Assembly: GCA_030149115.1 (NCBI GenBank)
Contig: JASBSE010000401.1
Location: 1-47,330 of the forward strand
Direction: 5' to 3'
Length of the DNA: 47,330 bases
Origin: Winogradskyella sp.
Lineage (GTDB): Bacteria > Bacteroidota > Bacteroidia > Flavobacteriales > Flavobacteriaceae
Shown here: one piece after another, positions 36,567 to 45,304 of the stretch
Layout: every line of letters starts with the position of its first letter
Position numbering within the stretch: the stretch's first letter is position 1
Translations under genes and position numbers: made by a program
The notes under the pieces: model-generated
Told to the model about the DNA's origin: nothing
The model's input: the letters and a program-made list of their open reading frames with translations, nothing else
The model's database searches: none

Positions 36567-37094
36567 TTATTTTACTATTAATTTTTCTATTACATTTTCG
36601 CCGGTAATAAAATCTTTTCCTGAGAACAAAACATATTTAGCTTTTGTTTTTAGGGAAGTTGAACCTTCTTTAAGTTGAACAAACATGCTATCTAAGTATA
36701 GTTTACACTTGTTTATAGTTACATAAACTCTAGGTTTTTCTTTATCACTAAAAGTGAGATAGAATTTTAACTTTGATGATGCTGCCAAATGCATTTCTAT
36801 AAGATTTGGCGCAATTAATTTCGTAATCATTCCGTAAGCAAATTGCTTTTGAATTTTATTCAATGGTTTTTTAGCACCGTCTTCTGTATAGACTATTCTA
36901 TACTCATTAATTGGATTCTCAGTGCTAATAAAATCTCCTTCCATATTTGCATCATATACATAAGTATTATAGTTATTACTATGTTGTATATAAAAAAGTC
37001 TTGATGCTGTTTTTTCAGGTACTGGGTAATTTTCCTGTGAAAAGAGGATGGAATTAATAAAAAAGCAAAAGAAAAAAGAAAAAAAAGTTTTCAT
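36567..37094 (-). CDS. Exported DUF4833-like protein (copy B)
   Basis: 175 residues from the ATG at 37094, the point where the signal peptide MKTFFSFFFCFFINSILFSQ begins. A longer in-frame reading from 37229 would overlap the patatin gene and bury the signal peptide, so it is rejected. It is a close paralogue of copy A at 22631-23158, with the same length and nearly the same body (RLFYIQHSNNYNTYVYDANM, EYRIVYTEDGAKKPL, FAYGM). It starts 37 bases after patatin B ends, mirroring the spacing in copy A. Confidence 0.8.
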   Translation of the reverse strand: MKTFFSFFFCFFINSILFSQENYPVPEKTASRLFYIQHSNNYNTYVYDANMEGDFISTENPINEYRIVYTEDGAKKPLNKIQKQFAYGMITKLIAPNLIEMHLAASSKLKFYLTFSDKEKPRVYVTINKCKLYLDSMFVQLKEGSTSLKTKAKYVLFSGKDFITGENVIEKLIVK

Positions 37095-37131
37095 ACAAAA
37101 TTCTATTTGTTTGTTTTCAATAGAAAATAAA

Positions 37132-37896
37132 TTAATCAAGGAAACGTAACAATTCATTCTTTTTTTCTTTAGCATAAACATACCCAGTCTGGTATATTTC
37201 ATCTGCTTTTTTGAAATCGAAAATTCCATAGTCTCTAATACTTGGTGGTTCTATATATACATCGCATTTATATTTTTGAGTTTCTACAGAGTTGCCAATT
37301 GCTATTTGAACTGTTCTTTCAATAATTTGTTTATAACCTATTTTACCTTCTATGGTGTTTATGCGATTTACATTGACGCCAATGATTTTATCGACTTTAC
37401 CTTCTAAAATATTTACAGGAAAATTATTTAAAATACCACCATCACTAAGGTAGATTCCTTCAAATAAAACAGGTTGAAAAACCAATGGTACACAACAAGA
37501 AGCTTTTACAGCTGTGGCTAATGAACCTTCATTAAAAATTTTTAATTTTCCGTTATTCAAATCTGTTGCTGTGATGAATAATGGAATTTCTAATGACTCC
37601 AACGTTTCCTGAGCAATATGTTTTTTAATTATATTCTCGAATATATCTGTTGAAAATAACCCTACACCTTGTCGTTTAAATAGGCTTGAATAATTAAAGA
37701 ATTTTTCAGATTTTCCTATTTTAAAAATTTGTTTAGGCTCAAAGCCTGCTGCATAAAATGCTCCAACTAAAGCACCTGCGCTTGTACCAGAAATAACAGA
37801 AGGTTTTATGCCTAACTCTGTTAAATACTGTAACACGCCAAGATGTGCCATACCACGAATACCGCCTCCAGAAAGTGCTAAACCTAGTTTACTCAT
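37132..37896 (-). CDS. Patatin-like phospholipase (copy B)
   Basis: 254 residues, paralogous to copy A. It has GGGIRGMAHLGVL near the N-terminus, Ser39 in GTSAG and Asp152 in DGGILNNFP, so the catalytic dyad is complete. No signal peptide; it probably acts at the inner membrane. It follows a coiled-coil protein gene by 52 bp and is followed by DUF4833 copy B. The copy A and B pairs probably arose by duplication of a two-gene unit, with separate histories in the two operons. Confidence 0.92.
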   Translation of the reverse strand: MSKLGLALSGGGIRGMAHLGVLQYLTELGIKPSVISGTSAGALVGAFYAAGFEPKQIFKIGKSEKFFNYSSLFKRQGVGLFSTDIFENIIKKHIAQETLESLEIPLFITATDLNNGKLKIFNEGSLATAVKASCCVPLVFQPVLFEGIYLSDGGILNNFPVNILEGKVDKIIGVNVNRINTIEGKIGYKQIIERTVQIAIGNSVETQKYKCDVYIEPPSIRDYGIFDFKKADEIYQTGYVYAKEKKNELLRFLD

Positions 37897-37948
37897 TTTA
37901 TTATTTTAAAACAACCCTTGACGTTTTAATGACAAGGATTGTTTTTTA

Positions 37949-38560
37949 TTATAGAGACTTAAACGCTTTTTTTAAATGTTTGTAAGATTGTGCTACTTCT
38001 TTTTTAAAGTTGTCCAACTTTTCTGTAGCCTGTTCTTTTTCCTCATCAAGTTTTGAAGCAAATTCTTTGAATTTTTCGGTAGCTGCTTCCATACTATTCT
38101 TATATTCTTGTGTTAGTTCAACTTTTTTTCCTGATATGTTTTTTTCCAAAAGTTCTAGTTGTAACTTGGATTTTTGAGAAATAGCATTAAATAATTGATT
38201 TGTTCTTTTAGTTTGAGGGCTATTTTTAATACTTTTCTTCGCATCATTAATAGCATTAACAATATTTTTCTTTTGCGTTTCAAAAGCTTCTTTTGAATAA
38301 GTAACATCTTCATCTAAGTGTTCTTCAATTTTTTCTAAATTGTTTTTTATAAACACCTCTGTTTCTTTAAGTTCGTGAGCTAGTTCAATTTTAACTTCAT
38401 GAATATTTTTCTTTAAATCTGCTTTTGCCTTTTTAAATTCATCATTCATTTCTGCTTTACCAAGAGAAACTTGAACCGCTAAATGGTCTAATTCTTGTTG
38501 ATCTTTTATTAGTTTTTCAGCTATTCTTACTCTAATTGGTTTTTGTGATTTTTTTTCCAT
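37949..38560 (-). CDS. Long coiled-coil protein of unknown function
   Basis: 203 residues from the ATG at 38560. Longer in-frame starts lie inside the upstream gene. It is almost wholly helical and highly charged (Lys and Glu), with heptad-like spacing from about residue 20 to the end and no membrane segment, signal peptide or catalytic motif. It resembles an apolipoprotein- or tropomyosin-like coiled coil. It sits between the RND operon's outer-membrane gene and patatin B. It may bind lipid surfaces; unproven. Confidence 0.7.
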   Translation of the reverse strand: MEKKSQKPIRVRIAEKLIKDQQELDHLAVQVSLGKAEMNDEFKKAKADLKKNIHEVKIELAHELKETEVFIKNNLEKIEEHLDEDVTYSKEAFETQKKNIVNAINDAKKSIKNSPQTKRTNQLFNAISQKSKLQLELLEKNISGKKVELTQEYKNSMEAATEKFKEFASKLDEEKEQATEKLDNFKKEVAQSYKHLKKAFKSL

Positions 38561-38588
38561 TTTATTTATTTTTAAGGTTAATCTGTAT

Positions 38589-39869
38589 TTATTTAAAATC
38601 TCCAATTGCTTTTTTATAATTGGCTTCATTAATTCTATAATTTGCCTTAGCATCTATAACGTCTGAATATGCTTGCTGCCAGAGCACTTGAGCTTCTAAA
38701 ACATCTTTTCCTGTTACGGTTCCAGCATCAAAGCGATCTTGATTTAATCTTAAATTTTCATCAGCTTGTTGTAATGATTTTTCTGTAATTTCAACTTTTT
38801 GTATTGCCTGTTGAAGCTCTAAATAGGCATTTTGAATTTGAAGTGACAATAATTCTTCGGTTTCTTCCAATTCTAATTTTTGTGCTTCAACTTTAAATTC
38901 TTGTTCTTTCACTTTTTGCTTTCTGCTTCCCCAATCAAATATGGGTATGTTGACATTTAACAAACCGTAGTAAGAGGTTAAATCATTACTTCCATCTGTG
39001 AAATTAATTTGTTTGCCGTTAGCATAGATTCCGCTTACATTAAGCCCAATTGTTGGCTTTCTATCAGCTTCTAAAATTTTAGATTGTAACTCTTCAATCT
39101 CAACAGCTTTTTTAAGCATTTTTATTTCTGGTCTATTATCAATTGCTGTTGATTGTGAAACTTCATCTAATAAAATAACATTATTACTAATAGTGTCCTT
39201 TACTAAAAAATCTATGTTGGGCATACCTGTTAATTGTGCCATCTTCAGCTTTAGCAGTTTAAGCCCATCATTTGCCTTTGTTAAATCTAGTTCTGCCTGG
39301 TTTAATTGTACTTGTACACGTAAAACATCGTTTTTATATATAATACCGGCATTGTATGAGTTAGTTAAATCTTTTAATAATTTTGTTAATAACGCTTTAT
39401 ATTTATTAGCTAGCTCTACTTTGCTTTTTACATTTATTATTTGCCAATACGTTGTTTCAACATCTAAAAGCACTTCGCTATCTGTTAGTTCTTTTTGTGA
39501 AGTATACAAATCCACTGCTGTAGAACTCATTTTTTTAGCCGTGTTTATTTTACCACCTGCATAAATTACTTGAGTTACTCCTAAAGAGGCGTTTGCGAAA
39601 AACTCTGGCAGTAATGTATTTATTGGGTCTCCAACATGAACTCCCATACCGCTTGCCTCTACGAAGGGTTTGTCTGATGCATAAACCGATGCCTTTGCAG
39701 CTTTAGCTGCTTCAATGGTCTTATCTGCTTTTTTAATTTTTTTATTATTAGATAAGGCCATTGACTTTGCTTCTTCTAAACTCAACAACCTATCTTGGGC
39801 TATAGCCTGGTGAAAAGTGGTGAAAACCAACAAAAAAACTAGTGATAGCGTATATTTATGTGTACTCAT
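38589..39869 (-). CDS. TolC-family outer membrane efflux protein (efflux B)
   Basis: 426 residues with a signal peptide ending AIAQ. Two TolC-like helical repeats are separated by the strand region, with GLLNVNIPIFDWGSRKQKVKE typical of the family. It is the outer-membrane channel for the RND pump encoded just upstream. A large hairpin of about 23 bp lies in the 105-bp gap between the pump gene and this gene. Confidence 0.93.
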   Translation of the reverse strand: MSTHKYTLSLVFLLVFTTFHQAIAQDRLLSLEEAKSMALSNNKKIKKADKTIEAAKAAKASVYASDKPFVEASGMGVHVGDPINTLLPEFFANASLGVTQVIYAGGKINTAKKMSSTAVDLYTSQKELTDSEVLLDVETTYWQIINVKSKVELANKYKALLTKLLKDLTNSYNAGIIYKNDVLRVQVQLNQAELDLTKANDGLKLLKLKMAQLTGMPNIDFLVKDTISNNVILLDEVSQSTAIDNRPEIKMLKKAVEIEELQSKILEADRKPTIGLNVSGIYANGKQINFTDGSNDLTSYYGLLNVNIPIFDWGSRKQKVKEQEFKVEAQKLELEETEELLSLQIQNAYLELQQAIQKVEITEKSLQQADENLRLNQDRFDAGTVTGKDVLEAQVLWQQAYSDVIDAKANYRINEANYKKAIGDFK

Positions 39870-39896
39870 AATTTGTTTTAAGTTTTTCTAAAACAA

Positions 39897-39965
39897 CTAT
39901 AGAAACTACTGTCTTATTTAAAAGGGGTAAATTGCTATTAATCTTTTAAAACAGTAGTTCTATAG
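39897..39965. promoter_or_regulatory. Large hairpin between the RND pump and TolC genes
   Basis: 39897-39924 (ctatag, extra a, aactactgt, ctta, tttaaaag) pairs with 39943-39965 (cttttaaaacagtagttctatag). This gives about 23 base pairs, one bulged base and a 4-base bulge, around an 18-base loop. It fills the only large gap in the efflux B operon. It could be an mRNA processing or stability element, or a partial terminator that sets the ratio of pump to channel. Confidence 0.75.
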
Positions 39966-39974
39966 CCTTTTTCT

Positions 39975-42900
39975 TTATTTCTTGATTCGTTTTTTTAATT
40001 TATGCTTCATCACTTCTAATTTGCGAAGTGTTCTACTCTTCTTTTTAGGTTTATACAAAATGGTTTCAAATACTTCTGCATCAGGATGAGGATGTACTTC
40101 ATCTGGTTGCGGATTAGCAAATTTGTAATAGAGTATAGGTACTATAAATAAGGTTAATACCATAGAAACTATTAAACCAACTGCTAATACACTTCCTAAA
40201 GGTGCCCATAGTGGTGATTTACCAATAATCATAGGTACAACACCAATAGCTGCTGCTGCAGATGTTAAAAAGATTGGACGCATTCGTCTTTTACCTGAAG
40301 CTTTAGCCGCAGCTTTTACGGTATAACCGTGTTCTAACACCAACTCATCTGCATAATCCACCAAAATAATTCCGTTTCTTACTACGATACCTATTAAACT
40401 GATAATTCCCATAAAAGCCGTAAAACCAATTGGATTACCTGTAAGTAACAGCCCCAAGAATGCTCCTAATAAACTCAACGGAAATGTTGCTAAAACAATT
40501 AATACTTTTGTAAAATCCTTAAATTGAAATAAAAGCACTAAAAAGATGAGTATTAAACTTATACCTAAAGATGCCATCATGTGTGGTGCAGTTTCATTAG
40601 TGCTTTCGTACTCACCTCCATAGTTGATTGATATGCCGTCTGGTAATTGTAATGCATTAATTTTAGGCATAATATCATTCTGTATTGTGGCAGCTTTTAT
40701 ACCCAATTGTGCTTCAGCTCTAACCGTTAATGTTCTTAAACCATTCCTATGTGTAATGGCTCCTGTATGCCATTCAGGTGTAATGTCTGCCACTTCTCTT
40801 AAAGGCACTTTTGTACCAAATACTGTAGGTATGTTTAAAGCTCCTAAATCGTTAAAATTTTCACGGTTTTCAGCATCAAAACGTAAAAGAATATCAATAG
40901 CTTTATCTCCTTCATATAACGTAGAAACTGGATATCCTTTTAAGCCTGCTCCCAAAGTTTGCGAAACCATTGCATTTGTTACTCCTAAACGATTTGCCTT
41001 ATCGTCATTTAAATTTACTTTTACTCCATAATAATCATCTTGATACGATGTTCTTACCCAGTTTGTACCTTGTGCATCTTCTAAAATTGTTTTTACTTGC
41101 TCAGCTACTTGTTTTTGCTTGTTTAAATCCTCACCTACAATTCTTACTTCAACAGGTGCTGGTGTTTCTTTCATTGAAAGTTGCCTTATACGTATATAAC
41201 CATCTGGAACAAAACCTTCGAATTTTTTAATGTATTCATCTGCCAATTCTTGTGTAGCTTCTTTACCTGTTGTAGTGATAAATATTTGGGCAAAGTTTTT
41301 ACGAGGAAATTCTGGTGCATACGTAGAATGAAATCTTGGGGAACTCGTACCAACAAAACTTGCAACACCTAAGACTCTCTCATCTTTTTTTATTTCATTC
41401 TCAACACGTGTTACTACATCTTCCGTTTGTTTTAAATTTCCTCCATTAGGTAACCAAACTTCTATGTTAAACTGATTTCTTTCTGCAGTTGGAAATAACT
41501 CTTGGTCTAATCCCATTGCTACTAAAACTGCTAATACAATAGATAAAAAACCAATAAATAATGTTGCTTTTGGCCATCTAAAGCTATAATCTAGTGCATT
41601 GTTAAATACATGCTGCAACCTATCTAACATACTTTTTTTATCTCCATCACTTACCTTGTGTTTTAATCCTTTTTTTATAAAGACATAGCACATATATGGT
41701 GTTAACAATAATGCTACTAACAACGAAGCAAATAGTGCAACAGCAACAGCAATAGGTAAAGCTTGTATAAATTCCTTAGCTAAGCCATTTAAGAAAAAAG
41801 CTAATGGTAAGAAAGCAAAAATAATTGCCATGGTTGCTGTAAAAATTGGCACCATTAATTGAGTAGCACTTTGCCAAGCAGCTGTCCATCTATCTTCTCC
41901 TTCATCTAATTTTTCAATGTAATTATCTACAACTACAATGGCATTATCCACTACCATACCCAATACTATAATTAAGGCTGCTAATGTTACCTGATGAATT
42001 TCTATACCAATAACATTTAAAACTCCAAATGTTATAACAATAGCTATAGGACATGCCACTGCCGAAACTATTGCCACCCTGAATGGTAATAACAGAATTA
42101 CCACAATAATTACTGCTACAATTGCAATAACAAATTCTAGCATAAAGTGGCTAATACTTCCTTTTACAACTGAAGGCTGATCTACAATAGTAGTAACTTG
42201 AACATCTTGAGGTAATTGTTTTTTTACTTCATTGATTTTTTCTGTTATTTTCTCTCCAAATTGGACGATGTTATTACCTGGTTGCATCTCTACAGTTAAC
42301 ATCATTACTTTTTGATCATCAACTTTAATAAAGCTTGACACTTCTTCGTAACGACGTTCAATAGATGCCACATCTTTTAAGCGAACCACTTTACCATCTG
42401 GACTACTATACACAATTTGATTACCTAAATCAGCTTCATTTTTATATTGATTTTTGGCAAAAACAGAGACCTCAGAATCTTCTAAAGTAATACCACCAGA
42501 ATATCCAGTATTATTTTGCATTTGAATAACTTGAGCAATAGTTGAAAAATCGAAACCATATTGTTTCATTTTTTCGTCTTGTACCGTTACGTAAATCTGC
42601 TGTTTTTGTCCTCCATAACGTTTTATTTTTGATGTTTCGTTAATGGTTTTTAAACCATCTTCTAACTCATCTAAATACGTTTCAATTTCTGCATAACTGC
42701 GTCCTGGTGCGGAAACTGTTATCATTTGTGCAACTACGTCTCCAAAGTCACTATTTACTATTGGGCCAATCATTCCTTGAGGAAGTGTGTAATTTTGCCT
42801 AAATGTGGTATTTAAACCATGTTGTAAAGTCGCCCAAAAACCATCAGTATCTTTTACATTTTCATTTAACTCAACTGTTACAATTACTTGTCCTTCTTTT

Positions 42901-43175
42901 GTTTCAGAAATTGTTTTTTCCTTTCTAACCTCCTCAAAACCAAATAAAAACTGTTCAATCTGATTGGTTAATTGTTGTTCTACCTGCAACTCGTCTGCGC
43001 CAGGAAATGCTGCTATTACCAAACCTTTACGAACCGTAATTTGTGGATCTTCACTTCGAGCCATAGTCGCTAAAGCATATATTCCCAAAATCATTAACAA
43101 TATCGTAAGTACAATGGTTACCTGACGGTATTTCATTGCAGCCTCTATAAAGTTTATTTTTACTTTTTTCATCAT
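39975..43175 (-). CDS. RND efflux transporter
   Basis: 1066 residues, the typical length, with 12 transmembrane helices and two large periplasmic loops. The central helix has GMVVDNAIVVVDNYIEKLDEGE and the second half ends in GIVVRNGIILVDYADELV...GKRRMRPIFLTSAAAA, both hallmark RND motifs. It exports substrates from the periplasm using the proton gradient. It lies 14 bp after the adaptor gene. The family of closest relatives (multidrug, HAE1-like, or metal) cannot be told from sequence alone; the lack of Met-rich motifs disfavours copper. Confidence 0.95.
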   Translation of the reverse strand: MMKKVKINFIEAAMKYRQVTIVLTILLMILGIYALATMARSEDPQITVRKGLVIAAFPGADELQVEQQLTNQIEQFLFGFEEVRKEKTISETKEGQVIVTVELNENVKDTDGFWATLQHGLNTTFRQNYTLPQGMIGPIVNSDFGDVVAQMITVSAPGRSYAEIETYLDELEDGLKTINETSKIKRYGGQKQQIYVTVQDEKMKQYGFDFSTIAQVIQMQNNTGYSGGITLEDSEVSVFAKNQYKNEADLGNQIVYSSPDGKVVRLKDVASIERRYEEVSSFIKVDDQKVMMLTVEMQPGNNIVQFGEKITEKINEVKKQLPQDVQVTTIVDQPSVVKGSISHFMLEFVIAIVAVIIVVILLLPFRVAIVSAVACPIAIVITFGVLNVIGIEIHQVTLAALIIVLGMVVDNAIVVVDNYIEKLDEGEDRWTAAWQSATQLMVPIFTATMAIIFAFLPLAFFLNGLAKEFIQALPIAVAVALFASLLVALLLTPYMCYVFIKKGLKHKVSDGDKKSMLDRLQHVFNNALDYSFRWPKATLFIGFLSIVLAVLVAMGLDQELFPTAERNQFNIEVWLPNGGNLKQTEDVVTRVENEIKKDERVLGVASFVGTSSPRFHSTYAPEFPRKNFAQIFITTTGKEATQELADEYIKKFEGFVPDGYIRIRQLSMKETPAPVEVRIVGEDLNKQKQVAEQVKTILEDAQGTNWVRTSYQDDYYGVKVNLNDDKANRLGVTNAMVSQTLGAGLKGYPVSTLYEGDKAIDILLRFDAENRENFNDLGALNIPTVFGTKVPLREVADITPEWHTGAITHRNGLRTLTVRAEAQLGIKAATIQNDIMPKINALQLPDGISINYGGEYESTNETAPHMMASLGISLILIFLVLLFQFKDFTKVLIVLATFPLSLLGAFLGLLLTGNPIGFTAFMGIISLIGIVVRNGIILVDYADELVLEHGYTVKAAAKASGKRRMRPIFLTSAAAAIGVVPMIIGKSPLWAPLGSVLAVGLIVSMVLTLFIVPILYYKFANPQPDEVHPHPDAEVFETILYKPKKKSRTLRKLEVMKHKLKKRIKK

Positions 43176-43189
43176 CTTATTCAGTTCTT

Positions 43190-44203
43190 TTATAGAGACA
43201 CTGTTTGCCCGTCTTTTAAATTTTTGTTTCCTGCGATTACAACCGAATCACCTATTGACAAGCCCTTGGTAACTATTACTTCATTTCCTTTAAAACTACC
43301 AAGAGACACCCTTTTTTTAATGGCTTTATTTTCCTTTACGACAAATACATATAGTATATTGTTAGCATCTCTTATAATACTTTCTGAAGGAACTGTAATA
43401 ACATCTACAGTATTACCTGTATTGATTTTTATATTACTAATCATTCCTGGTAATAGTTTATCTTCCTTATTGTCAAGGCGAACTTTTACATTAAAAGTTC
43501 TGGTTACAGCATCTGCACTTGGATTTACAATAGCTACTTTACCATTAAAAGTTTCATTTAATGAAGAGATTTCAACTTTAGCGTCTGTACCTATTTTGAG
43601 TTTAGATATTTCAGATTCAGTAATAGAAGCCTTAGCATATACTTTATCTGTTTTCATTACAGTAAAAGCAGGAACACCAGGTGCTGCTGTAGCACCTATT
43701 TCTGTCATTTTAGCTGTAATCATTCCAGAAAAAGGGGCATAAAGTTTAGTGTCTGCTAAATTTTTTGCTGCTAAATTTTTGTTTGCGTTTGCTTGGGCTA
43801 CAGCCACTTTAACTGCAATAAAATCGCGTTCTGGCAAACTACCTTTTTGATATAAACTATTTAATCTTTTGAAGTTATCATTTGCTTGTTCTAAGCCTGC
43901 ATTTGCTATATCAAATGCATTTTTATAGGTGGTTTGGTCTATTGTTGCTAGTAACTGCCCTTTGTTTACTTTTTGACCTTCTTGAACATAAACTTTTGAA
44001 ATTCTACCGGGAACTGAGAAACCTAAAGATACTGTGTTATCTGCTTCAATGGTTCCACTATATGTTAGGGATTCCTTTTCTACTGTTGAATTAATTTTTT
44101 TAACAGTGACCTTGGGAATCACAACTTCTTTTACAGTTTCCTTTTTTTCTGAACAACCTACTAATAATAAAGCCAAAGTTGTAAAGGTGATAATTTGCTT
44201 CAT
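43190..44203 (-). CDS. RND periplasmic adaptor lipoprotein
   Basis: 337 residues. A lipoprotein signal (MKQIITFTTLALLLVGCSEK, Cys17) anchors it in a membrane. Then come the lipoyl/beta halves (YSGTIEADNTVSLGFSVPG, KVYVQEGQKVNKGQLLATID), a short coiled-coil hairpin, and APFSGMITAKMTEIGATAAPG, all typical of AcrA/MexA-type adaptors. First gene of the efflux B operon. The 155 bp between it and the AraC gene contains several repeats that may be operators. Confidence 0.94.
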   Translation of the reverse strand: MKQIITFTTLALLLVGCSEKKETVKEVVIPKVTVKKINSTVEKESLTYSGTIEADNTVSLGFSVPGRISKVYVQEGQKVNKGQLLATIDQTTYKNAFDIANAGLEQANDNFKRLNSLYQKGSLPERDFIAVKVAVAQANANKNLAAKNLADTKLYAPFSGMITAKMTEIGATAAPGVPAFTVMKTDKVYAKASITESEISKLKIGTDAKVEISSLNETFNGKVAIVNPSADAVTRTFNVKVRLDNKEDKLLPGMISNIKINTGNTVDVITVPSESIIRDANNILYVFVVKENKAIKKRVSLGSFKGNEVIVTKGLSIGDSVVIAGNKNLKDGQTVSL

Positions 44204-44223
44204 ATTTATTGCTATAATTTTAT

Positions 44224-44357
44224 AATAATAGGTTACAAAAGTCCTATTATTGATATAATTACAACAGGTCTACAAAAGGAAAAAATTGGTCAAAATCAGT
44301 TATTTTTATTAAAAAAAATAAAAAAAATGCACTATTAAGGAAGTTTGTTGGTCAAAA
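44224..44357. promoter_or_regulatory. Repeat-rich control region of the RND operon
   Basis: Contains a 9-bp perfect inverted repeat aataatagg/cctattatt (44224-44232, 44243-44251); a direct repeat aggt(c)tacaaaag (44230-44241 and 44266-44278, one base inserted); and a second direct repeat ttggtcaaaa (44286-44295 and 44348-44357). Such tandem half-sites fit binding by the neighbouring AraC-type regulator. The inverted repeat begins 21 bp upstream of the adaptor start. Confidence 0.6.
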
Positions 44358-44358
44358 C

Positions 44359-45267
44359 TTAACTTTTAAACTTAATCTCTCTGAACTTAGAGGGTGAGTA
44401 ACCCGTGTGTTTTTTGAAATATTTACCAAAGAAAGATTGGTCACTAAATTGAAGCTCGTTTGCAACTTCCGAGATTGATAAGGTTTGATTTTTTAACAGT
44501 AGTTTTGCCTCCATTATTACCGCTTCATCAATTAATTGACTTGCTGTTTTTTTTGAAATAATTTTTAAAACCTTAGACAAATAACCAGGTGTTAAACATA
44601 AAATATCTGCATAAAATTGAACTGTTCGTTCTTGCTTAAAATTTTCATTTAACAATTTCAAAAAACGAAGTGCTAATTTTTCCTGTCTTGTTAAATTTGC
44701 TTCTAGATTAGGAAACTGTATCTTTAATAATGAAGCGTAATGATACATTAATAAGTTAAAACTATGAGTTATTATCTCATTATTATATGGGTTATTTTTT
44801 CCAAGTCGATTATTTTTTTCTAAAATTTTTGAAACAGAAATAAACGTTTTTAAATCCTCCTTAGATAATTTTAACTTGGGGATACTATTTGCCGTAAAAA
44901 AGTCTAAAGTATCAATATCATTTTTGTTAATTGAGTTTCTCAATATAAAATCAACATTAAAGCTAATAGTTGCTATTTCAAGATTTTTGCTCATTTCTTG
45001 AATATGAGTAACCGTTTGTGGATTTATAACTATTATCTCTGAATTTTTTATAGTATATCTCAGTAGATTTAATTGGATTTTTAAACTTCCCTTAACTACT
45101 AGTAAAAAAGCATAAGAATTACCTCTAAAAGGATAACCTATAGGAATTTCTTTAAACTTATTTTTTGATAAATGAACATGTAATCCATTTTCTTCTTGTG
45201 GTATATCTCCAATAATTTCCACCAAATCATCTATTGTAAGACTTTTTATTGAAGATTGTGGATACAT
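44359..45267 (-). CDS. AraC-family regulator
   Basis: 302 residues. The N-terminal half is a cupin-like sensor with the stretch YPFRGNSYAFLLVVKGSLKI. The C-terminal 100 residues hold the two HTHs: FYADILCLTPGYLSKVLKII and ISEVANELQFSDQSFFGKYF, ending KKHTGYSPSKFRE. It lies just upstream of the RND operon on the same strand and probably controls it. Its own start is preceded by an inverted repeat at 45268-45290. Confidence 0.93.
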   Translation of the reverse strand: MYPQSSIKSLTIDDLVEIIGDIPQEENGLHVHLSKNKFKEIPIGYPFRGNSYAFLLVVKGSLKIQLNLLRYTIKNSEIIVINPQTVTHIQEMSKNLEIATISFNVDFILRNSINKNDIDTLDFFTANSIPKLKLSKEDLKTFISVSKILEKNNRLGKNNPYNNEIITHSFNLLMYHYASLLKIQFPNLEANLTRQEKLALRFLKLLNENFKQERTVQFYADILCLTPGYLSKVLKIISKKTASQLIDEAVIMEAKLLLKNQTLSISEVANELQFSDQSFFGKYFKKHTGYSPSKFREIKFKS

Positions 45268-45290
45268 TTTGAGTAGATTTTGTACTCAAA
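45268..45290. promoter_or_regulatory. Inverted repeat at the start of the AraC gene
   Basis: tttgagta / tactcaaa, 8 bp perfect with spacer gattttg, immediately upstream of the ATG. It could be an operator for autoregulation or a hairpin that hides the start. It also lies in the short gap after the integrase stop codon, so weak termination is possible. Confidence 0.5.
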
Positions 45291-45304
45291 TATACTGTAT
45301 TATT

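Noticed and set aside
37095-37229. Longer start for DUF4833 copy B
   Set aside because: It would overlap the patatin gene and put 45 residues before a perfect signal peptide; the paralogue starts exactly at that signal peptide.
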